This document shows, in pieces, positions 6,356-11,554 of a stretch of DNA of 11,554 bases. Both the position numbers and the translations under genes were made by a program. The notes under the pieces are model-generated. The model was not told where the DNA came from and did no database searches. It saw only the letters and a list, made by a program, of their open reading frames with translations. The DNA lies in NCBI GenBank assembly GCA_002366615.1, contig DFBL01000044.1:18698-30251 (forward strand). The letters are read 5' to 3'. Numbering within the stretch: the first letter of the stretch is position 1; every line of letters starts with the position of its first letter. Origin of the DNA: Candidatus Dojkabacteria bacterium UBA3081 (GTDB lineage: Bacteria > Patescibacteriota > Dojkabacteria > SC72).

Positions 6356-7799
6356 CTATCTTTTTTACTTCCTGACCAGTGGAGGTATCTAAAACCCTAT
6401 ACCCCTTTTCATATATTAAATCTCTCAATCTATCTGATTCCTTAAAATCTTTCTTCTTTCTAGCCTCTTGTCTAATCTCTAAAAGATCTTTAATTTCATC
6501 CGTACTTTCATCCTCCTTGTTGTTTTCTGACTCTAAATCTAGACCCAATACCCTATCAATATCATATACCGTTGCTAATATATCTTCCTTTGGATAGTCG
6601 GATTTAAGTAAGTCATTTACTAAAGCTAATACCCCAGATATATTTAAATTGTTTTCCAACTCCTTTTTAAAATCCTCTTTGTATTTCTCAATTACATTCC
6701 CCTCTTCCTTTCCTAGCTCTTTTAATCTTCTAATCAATGCCAATCTAGCATTTCTAGCACCCTCTAATGCTTCTTTTGAGAAAGAAATTCTTGTTCTGTA
6801 GTTTATTGACATAAATAGGTACCTAAGATCCATAGGGTTGAAACCTAGCTGTACTATCTCAGGTAGTGTATCGGCACCACCTCTACTCTTAGAAATTTTT
6901 AAGTCCTCCTTGTTAACAAGCCACTCATTATGAATCCAATATTTAACGGAAGGGTGTCCATACGCTCCAATATTTTGTGCTCTCTCATTAGTATGATGAA
7001 CAGGGATATGATCTACACCACCAGTATGAATATCAAAGTATTCTCCAAAGATTGCTGTGCTCATTGTGGAACACTCAATATGCCAGCCTGGGAAACCATT
7101 TCCCCAAGGAGATTCCCAATTCATAATATGCTCTTTGTATTTACCTACTCTCTTCATCCACAGTACAAAATCTGCAGGATTCCTTTTGTCTGAATCTACC
7201 CCAACTTCTTCTCTTACACCAACCTCCTTTTCACTTAAATCCTGTCCAGTAAATATTGTATAGTCCTTTAATTTACTAACATCAAAATACAAAGCTTGTT
7301 TAGTTTCATAGGTATATCCATTCTTCTCCATCTTCTTTATCATCTCTATCATCTCTTCAATATATTCCGTTGCCCTAGTCCACCCATATTTGTTAACGTC
7401 CATATATATTATTTCGCTAGTTATCTCACTGCCGTTTGGTGCTAGTATATTTAAGTTTCTAAAATCTTCTAATACAGTTTCAATGTATTTATTAGCTATA
7501 TCTAGAGGTTGTATACCCTCCTTTTGTGCTTGCTTATCAACTTTATCTTCCCCAAAATCATCCCCAAAATCATCTTTCGATGTCATATGCCCAACATCTG
7601 TCATATTCATAATCCTTTTAACATCATAACCCAGATACACTAAAGCCCTATGCAATATATCCCAATTAACATATGCTCGAATATTTCCTATATGCATTCT
7701 AAAATATACTGTAGGACCACAGCTATATATCGATACCTCCCCCTCTTTATTGGGTATTATATCTACAACCCCCCTATCTAACGTTGAATACAGCTTCAT
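6348..7799 (-). CDS. cysS: Cysteinyl-tRNA synthetase
   Basis: CysRS charges tRNA-Cys with cysteine using ATP. The 483-residue protein has the class I signatures: HIGN (36-39, the HIGH motif in a variant common in CysRS) within SCGPTVYFRMHIGNIRAYV, and KISKS (301-305) as the KMSKS loop. The zinc ligands of the family appear as C27, C243, H268 and E272. A segment at 71-95 (TSKDDFGDDFGEDK) is an insertion after TDVGH, present in a subset of CysRS. It contains a DDFG duplication caused by a 12-bp tandem repeat. The usual KMSKSLGN reads KISKSRGG, a modest deviation. The C-terminal DALR-type helical region ends RQEARKKKDFKESDRLRD, the standard tRNA-contact segment. The ATG lies 19 bases after the recR stop with a very close AGGAAG (plus-strand 7803-7808). 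Confidence 0.97.
   Translation of the reverse strand: MKLYSTLDRGVVDIIPNKEGEVSIYSCGPTVYFRMHIGNIRAYVNWDILHRALVYLGYDVKRIMNMTDVGHMTSKDDFGDDFGEDKVDKQAQKEGIQPLDIANKYIETVLEDFRNLNILAPNGSEITSEIIYMDVNKYGWTRATEYIEEMIEMIKKMEKNGYTYETKQALYFDVSKLKDYTIFTGQDLSEKEVGVREEVGVDSDKRNPADFVLWMKRVGKYKEHIMNWESPWGNGFPGWHIECSTMSTAIFGEYFDIHTGGVDHIPVHHTNERAQNIGAYGHPSVKYWIHNEWLVNKEDLKISKSRGGADTLPEIVQLGFNPMDLRYLFMSINYRTRISFSKEALEGARNARLALIRRLKELGKEEGNVIEKYKEDFKKELENNLNISGVLALVNDLLKSDYPKEDILATVYDIDRVLGLDLESENNKEDESTDEIKDLLEIRQEARKKKDFKESDRLRDLIYEKGYRVLDTSTGQEVKKIDE
7549..7572 (-). repeat. 12-bp tandem duplication inside cysS
   Basis: The plus strand reads TCCCCAAAATCA twice in a row (7549-7560, 7561-7572). On the coding strand this produces the duplicated DDFG-DDFG in the insertion of CysRS after TDVGH. 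It is in frame and does not touch catalytic motifs. Confidence 0.7.
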
Positions 7800-7818
7800 A
7801 CACTTCCTAATTTAATAC

Positions 7819-8445
7819 TTAAATATCTCTTCTCCCTTCCAAAGCTCTTTTTAATGTCAATCTATCTGCATATTCTAAATCTGCGCCTGTTGGGAGTCCC
7901 ATCGCTAATCTAGTTATTTGTATTTTACCCTCTTTATACAAATTATTAAATATGTCCTGAATATAGCTCGCGGTGGCCTCTCCCTCTAAACTAGGATTAG
8001 TAGCTACAATGATCTCAATCTTTTTGTTTACCTCTTTAACTAAATCATTTACCCTCTTTTCTAATTCCCCAAATCTCAACTCAGAAGCAGATATACCATC
8101 TGCAGGGGAAATAACTCCCCCCAGTACAAAATACAACCCATTGTATATACCAGAATTCTCAAACGCAACAACATCCAGAGGCTCCTCTACAATACATATC
8201 TGCGTACTATCTCTTTGCTGGTTACTACAAATATCACAAATCTCTTGGTCTGTAACATTAAAACAAAGAGAACAAAACTTGGTCTTTTCATCCATCTCTA
8301 TTAGAGATTTTCCCAATTGAGTAGCATCTTTGTTAGGAGACCTTAAAAAATGGTAAGCCATCCTAGATGCAGACTTAGGACCTATACCAGGAAGTTTACT
8401 AAATTCATTAATTACATTTTCAACAGATTTAGGTAGTACAGACAT
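7819..8445 (-). CDS. recR: Recombination mediator protein RecR
   Basis: RecR works with RecO and RecF to load RecA on gapped DNA. At 208 residues it is near the usual 200. A helix-hairpin-helix at about 18-34 reads LPGIGPKSASRMAYHFL. The zinc finger has C58, C61, C70 and C73. The Toprim domain begins near ICIVEEPLDVVAFE (83-96). The hallmark C-terminus GLPTGADLEYADRLTLKRAL (183-202) is intact. The ATG is one base after the ybaB stop, so translation is probably coupled. Only a weak AAGGG lies upstream within ybaB. The dnaX-ybaB-recR order is conserved across bacteria. Confidence 0.97.
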   Translation of the reverse strand: MSVLPKSVENVINEFSKLPGIGPKSASRMAYHFLRSPNKDATQLGKSLIEMDEKTKFCSLCFNVTDQEICDICSNQQRDSTQICIVEEPLDVVAFENSGIYNGLYFVLGGVISPADGISASELRFGELEKRVNDLVKEVNKKIEIIVATNPSLEGEATASYIQDIFNNLYKEGKIQITRLAMGLPTGADLEYADRLTLKRALEGRRDI

Positions 8446-8446
8446 A

Positions 8447-8737
8447 TTAACTAAACATACCCTTAAGCTTGTCTATATCCATATCCTGAGCCATCTCTTT
8501 TTGAAGCTTCTTTTGATACTCTTTAAATGCCTCTTTCATATCCTTTTTGAACCTATCCATCATTTCTGGGTCTAAAAGCACATCATCTACCCAAACATCC
8601 TCAAACTCTTGAGCTCCATTCATGAAAAGTTTTAACATGCCATCTTTAGATTCTCCAGAAATCTTTTTCTCTCTTAATCTCTTTTGCATCTTCTTTGCCT
8701 CTCTTTGCATATTTAACAACTCTTTTGGATTTAACAT
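8447..8737 (-). CDS. ybaB: YbaB/EbfC family nucleoid-associated protein
   Basis: This small DNA-binding dimer of the YbaB/EbfC family is encoded between dnaX and recR, its usual place. The 96-residue protein is slightly shorter than the typical 100-110. An N-terminal helix rich in Met, Gln, Lys and Arg (LNMQREAKKMQKRLREKK) leads to the beta strands SKDGMLKLFMNGAQEFEDVWVDD. A second helical part ends DKLKGMF, like the family's C-terminus. The family's GGG-x-V strand start is here SKDG, a divergent version. No Shine-Dalgarno site precedes the ATG at 8737. The 53-bp gap to dnaX holds a TATAAT. Confidence 0.9.
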   Translation of the reverse strand: MLNPKELLNMQREAKKMQKRLREKKISGESKDGMLKLFMNGAQEFEDVWVDDVLLDPEMMDRFKKDMKEAFKEYQKKLQKEMAQDMDIDKLKGMFS

Positions 8738-8771
8738 TGCAAATCTAATAAAAATTAAAATATATACCAGG

Positions 8772-8777
8772 ATTATA
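8772..8777 (-). promoter_or_regulatory. Possible internal promoter for ybaB-recR-cysS-rnhC
   Basis: TATAAT on the minus strand lies in the 53-bp dnaX-ybaB gap, with a start site expected about 28 bases before the ybaB ATG. A recognisable -35 is missing. A second, weaker candidate, TATTAG, sits 7 bases before the ATG, the spacing seen at other genes here. Confidence 0.3.
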
Positions 8778-8790
8778 CATAATTACCATA

Positions 8791-10362
8791 CTACATACCA
8801 GCGAAAATCGCCTCAATATCTACCGATGAACTCTTCTCTTTTCTCTGCATTTTCTCTTTCTTTGTCTTAATGACAGGAACATTTCGTAATACAACATCGG
8901 GGGTTGATTGTAGTTTAGGCTTTACTCCATCATTAACAGTGCAATCTATCTTACAGTGTGTTCCAAACACATCAAATATTACCTTCCCTATTAATTCCCT
9001 ACTAGCAGGACTCTCTATCTGATCCTTGTAGAATTTAAATGGTACCTCAATACTCAATATATTTTTACTAATCTTGATAGGGTGAGAAGCTCCTAAAAAG
9101 GCATACAGATGAGTATTAAGAGGCTTAACTCCATTAGCAACTTCTTTCCAGTTCTTCTCAATTTCTTCAATATCCAACTCTATTACATCAGCATTAACAA
9201 CCTCAACACTCTCGCTTTTACTCTCTACTATCGTATTGTTTTCTTTAACACCCTTACTACCCTTAACCTTTGCTGTTGTATCTTTTTTAACAATTCCCTC
9301 TGTAACAAAGGTCGGGATAAGGAGTTGAAGTATTAAAATCTGATTAGTAGTACTCTTTAGTTCTCTCTCTACATTAAGAAATTCTTTAACCAAAACCATA
9401 ATGTCTCTTAATTGTAAATCTGTAGCGAATGTATACTCTCCTACATCCTCCCCAGATATCTTAGCAACTAGAATCTCTCTTAATATCTCTAATGTAAAAC
9501 TTGTAAACTGCACGAGATTTGTTCCCTTCTGTTCTAATTCCTCTATACATGAGAGAGCCTTTTGTGCATCCTGTTCAATTAGTGCTGTCAAAAGGTCATT
9601 AATCATATATACTTCAGGAATTCCTAAAACAGCTTTTACTTCCCCTAATGTAATCTTTTTAGCATTTTCACTCTTCAATTGGCTATTAACTATTACATCT
9701 AACAAAGAGAGAGCATCCCTATAGCTTCCTCTTGCATTTCTTACAATAATATCCAAACCCTCTCCCTCTATCTTCATCTTCTCCTTAGATATTATCTCTT
9801 CCAACATTCCAGTTATCTCTTCCTTGGTACCCAATCTAAAATCATACCTTTGGCATCTAGATAGGATAGTAGGAGGTAACTTATGCACATCTGTAGTTGC
9901 TAGTATGAACATTATATGGGCTGGAGGCTCCTCTAGGGTCTTTAGCAGAGCATTGAATGCCTCCTTAGTCATCATATGAACCTCATCGATAATGTATACC
10001 TTAAATCGTCCCTTACTAGGTGCGAACTCTATTCTCTCTTTTAACTCTCTAATCTGATCAATACCCCTATTAGAAGCAGCATCTATTTCAATTAAATCCA
10101 TGTAATTACCATTAGTAATTGCTTGACATACCTCACATTTGTTACAAGGGTTCCCATCTTTCTTAGGTTTAAGACAGTTAACAGCCTTTGCTAATATCCT
10201 AGCAGTACTAGTCTTTCCAGTACCTCTAGAGCCTACAAAAAGATATGCATGAGATAGCTGATCACTTTTAACAGCATTCTTAAGTATCTTTGTAATATGC
10301 TCCTGTCCAACTAGTTCATCAAAATCTTGAGCACGATATTTTCTATACAATACGGTTGACAT
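8791..10362 (-). CDS. dnaX: DNA polymerase III subunit gamma/tau (clamp loader)
   Basis: DnaX is the ATPase of the clamp loader that places the sliding clamp at primers. The 523-residue product has Walker A GSRGTGKT (44-51), a zinc module with C63, C73, C76 and C79, Walker B VYIIDEVH (122-129), sensor 1 ATTD (155-158), the SRC motif with the arginine finger (168-170) and sensor 2 in GSYRDALSLLD (212-222). Domain III ends near residue 355. A charged, low-complexity linker (361-395) follows, then a C-terminal region containing WKEVANGVKP and SIEVPFKFYKD. It ends with a lysine-rich tail and DIEAIFAG. An A6G tract sits exactly at the domain III-linker boundary (see separate entry). No Shine-Dalgarno site precedes the ATG. 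A good promoter lies 7 bases upstream. Confidence 0.96.
   Translation of the reverse strand: MSTVLYRKYRAQDFDELVGQEHITKILKNAVKSDQLSHAYLFVGSRGTGKTSTARILAKAVNCLKPKKDGNPCNKCEVCQAITNGNYMDLIEIDAASNRGIDQIRELKERIEFAPSKGRFKVYIIDEVHMMTKEAFNALLKTLEEPPAHIMFILATTDVHKLPPTILSRCQRYDFRLGTKEEITGMLEEIISKEKMKIEGEGLDIIVRNARGSYRDALSLLDVIVNSQLKSENAKKITLGEVKAVLGIPEVYMINDLLTALIEQDAQKALSCIEELEQKGTNLVQFTSFTLEILREILVAKISGEDVGEYTFATDLQLRDIMVLVKEFLNVERELKSTTNQILILQLLIPTFVTEGIVKKDTTAKVKGSKGVKENNTIVESKSESVEVVNADVIELDIEEIEKNWKEVANGVKPLNTHLYAFLGASHPIKISKNILSIEVPFKFYKDQIESPASRELIGKVIFDVFGTHCKIDCTVNDGVKPKLQSTPDVVLRNVPVIKTKKEKMQRKEKSSSVDIEAIFAGM
9263..9300 (-). other. dnaX: Possible slippage site in dnaX giving a gamma-like short product
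   Basis: Codons K359-K360 are AAA AAA followed by G (9288-9282). A GAGGGA that resembles a Shine-Dalgarno site ends 6 bases upstream (9300-9295). A -1 shift, or one added A during transcription, would read R-Y-N-S-K-G and stop at TAA (9265-9263), giving a 366-residue protein of domains I-III. The frame is AAA AAA G rather than the E. coli A AAA AAG phase, and no downstream hairpin is visible, so this is a weak candidate. Confidence 0.25.
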
Positions 10363-10369
10363 GGTATAG

Positions 10370-10398
10370 ATATTAGACTAGAAATTGGAAGCTAACAA
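10370..10398 (-). promoter_or_regulatory. Promoter of dnaX (predicts a leaderless mRNA)
   Basis: On the minus strand TTGTTA (10398-10393) is followed by a 17-bp spacer and TAATAT (10375-10370). Seven bases then precede the dnaX ATG. The geometry is identical to gene A: 17-bp spacer, and 7 bases from -10 to ATG. Each hexamer matches 4 of 6 consensus bases. Confidence 0.5.
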
Positions 10399-10419
10399 GT
10401 GAAAATTATTTATACATAC

Positions 10420-11554
10420 CTAATCGCCGTTGTTACTAGATTTTAATTTTTCAATTTGGTCATGTAATAGCTGTGTATACAATCCGTACCCAATTGAGTT
10501 GATAGTACCACTCTGTTTCTTACCAAGAATATCACCTGCCCCCCTTATTTCTAAATCCCTGTTAGAAAGGATAAAACCAGAACCCAAAGCCTCTGATTCT
10601 CGTAAAGCTTCCAATCTCAATGAGGCATCTCCCTTTAACTGATCATACAGAAAAAATGCATAAGCCTGTTTATCACCCCTTCCTACTCTCCCCCTAATTT
10701 GATACATCTGAGATAGGCCTAACTTGTTAACATCGTCTACTATCAAGGTATTAGCATTAGAGATATCTAAACCATTTTCGATAATGGTGGTACAAAGTAA
10801 CACATCTATTTTATGATTAACAAACCTCTCCATTACATCAATCAACCTCTTTCCACTCAATCTCCCATGAGCTACCTCTATCCTCATATCTGGAATTAAC
10901 TCTTTTAACCTCTCTTCTAGCGCATATATACTCTCTACTCGATTATGCAGATAGTAAACCTGCCCATCTCTTCTTAACTCTCTTAGAATACACTGCTTAA
11001 CTCTTTCAAAGGAAAACTTCATAAATTCATTCTTAATACTCTTCCTCCCAGAGGGAGCTATAGCTAAAACAGAGATGTCTCTAACACCCATTAAGGAAAG
11101 ATTTAAAGTCCTAGGTATTGGTGTCGCTGTCATTGAAAGTATATGTGTATCTACTCTACTACTCTTTAACTTCTCTTTCTGCTTTACTCCAAACTTTTGC
11201 TCTTCATCAACAATTAGTAATCCTAAATCTCTAAATTTAACAGCTTTGGAAAGTATTGCATGAGTACCGATTAGAATATCAACCTTCCCCTTCTTTAACT
11301 CCTCCTTTGTTAATTCCTTTTCAGAGCTACTTTGCAGTCTAGAGATAATGGATATCTTAAATGGGTACTCTTTAAATCTTTCTTTAAACACCCTTAAATG
11401 CTGATTCGCAAGAACCGTAGTAGGTGCAAGTACTGCCACCTGCATCCCTGCATTAACAACAGCAAATGAAGCTCTTAAGGCAATCTCTGTTTTTCCAAAA
11501 CCTACATCTCCGACCAAAAGTCTATCCATAGGGGTATCCTTTTCTAAATCTTTT
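10420..11554 (-). CDS. mfd: Transcription-repair coupling factor Mfd, C-terminal part, lacking the terminal TRCF domain
   Basis: Mfd removes stalled RNA polymerase and recruits the UvrAB excision machinery. Only the last 377 codons are in the window; the 5' end lies outside. The motor domains are clear: Walker A GDVGFGKTE, motif Ia APTTVLA, DEEQ of motif II in VDEEQKFGVKQKEKLK, TATPIPRTL (motif III), VYYLHNRVE (IV), TTIIENGLDI (V) and QIRGRVGRG (VI). GKTE and DEEQKFG favour Mfd over RecG. The translocation motif region continues through LSNRDLEIRGAGDILG. The protein then ends about 20 residues after SIGYGLYTQLL with SSNNGD. Typical Mfd continues for well over 100 residues with the TRCF (D7) domain, which is absent. 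Only 57 bases separate the stop from dnaX, so no hidden frame can supply it. I cannot tell whether the N-terminal UvrB-like part is normal. Confidence 0.93.
   Translation of the reverse strand, partial: KDLEKDTPMDRLLVGDVGFGKTEIALRASFAVVNAGMQVAVLAPTTVLANQHLRVFKERFKEYPFKISIISRLQSSSEKELTKEELKKGKVDILIGTHAILSKAVKFRDLGLLIVDEEQKFGVKQKEKLKSSRVDTHILSMTATPIPRTLNLSLMGVRDISVLAIAPSGRKSIKNEFMKFSFERVKQCILRELRRDGQVYYLHNRVESIYALEERLKELIPDMRIEVAHGRLSGKRLIDVMERFVNHKIDVLLCTTIIENGLDISNANTLIVDDVNKLGLSQMYQIRGRVGRGDKQAYAFFLYDQLKGDASLRLEALRESEALGSGFILSNRDLEIRGAGDILGKKQSGTINSIGYGLYTQLLHDQIEKLKSSNNGD

Noticed and set aside
6930..7263. Plus-strand open frames opposite cysS
   Set aside because: They lie wholly inside a clearly identified conserved gene and overlap each other in different frames.
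10363..10419. Terminator between mfd and dnaX
   Set aside because: No stem followed by a T-run could be found in the 57 bases; the gap is better explained by the dnaX promoter.
10420..11554. RecG as identity of the partial helicase
   Set aside because: GDVGFGKTE, DEEQKFGVKQKEKLK and the LEIRGAGDILG region fit Mfd. RecG normally has a GSGKT Walker A and DEQHRFG.
71..11554. TGA recoding (as in Gracilibacteria or Mycoplasma)
   Set aside because: All conserved genes are full length under the standard code, and the tryptophan codons I checked are TGG, so there is no sign that TGA is read as sense here.
1..11554. CRISPR array, insertion sequence or prophage genes
   Set aside because: No regularly spaced repeats, terminal inverted repeats, transposase or phage proteins are visible.

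Overview
The window looks like part of the chromosome of a Candidate Phyla Radiation (Patescibacteria) bacterium. The DNA is AT-rich by eye and tightly packed. Housekeeping genes sit next to secreted proteins whose domain styles are familiar from CPR genomes: STNYK-type N-termini, 'NLGTL...SSGY' strands and single-pass Ig-like proteins. The code appears standard. All 11 genes stop with TAG (6) or TAA (5) and none with TGA. I cannot place the phylum more precisely from sequence alone.

Left part, 1-5463. A membrane protein (71-1006) carries three copies of a KLKxPxPLG-like peptide in its cytoplasmic half, one membrane span and a small extracytoplasmic domain. A tRNA-Ser(UGA) gene follows on the minus strand (1014-1103). 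Back to back with it starts a plus-strand run of four exported proteins, called A to D here. A (1170-2375) and B (2453-3574) are secreted, low-complexity beta-rich proteins that share a C-terminal domain. C (3596-4561) and D (4531-5463) are tandem Ig-like proteins with a signal peptide and a C-terminal membrane anchor. The layout recalls WxL surface-protein loci of Firmicutes (secreted subunits plus membrane-anchored DUF916-type partners), but the WxL motif is absent. This is the best candidate for an undescribed system in the window.

Right part, 5450-11554, all minus strand. In transcription order it holds mfd (5' end outside the window), dnaX, ybaB, recR, cysS and rnhC. The dnaX-ybaB-recR order is the classic bacterial replication/repair cluster. 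cysS and rnhC follow closely and are probably co-transcribed. This cluster converges on gene D with a 14-bp overlap of coding ends.

Regulation. Several genes lack a Shine-Dalgarno sequence and instead have a -10 hexamer 7-9 bases before the start codon: A, C, D and dnaX. A and dnaX also have a -35-like box at 17-bp spacing. This predicts leaderless mRNAs and suggests that A, B, C and D each have their own promoter. By contrast the gene at 71 has a textbook AAGGAG. I found no convincing Rho-independent terminator, CRISPR array or mobile element. The Mfd protein ends without the usual C-terminal TRCF (D7) domain.
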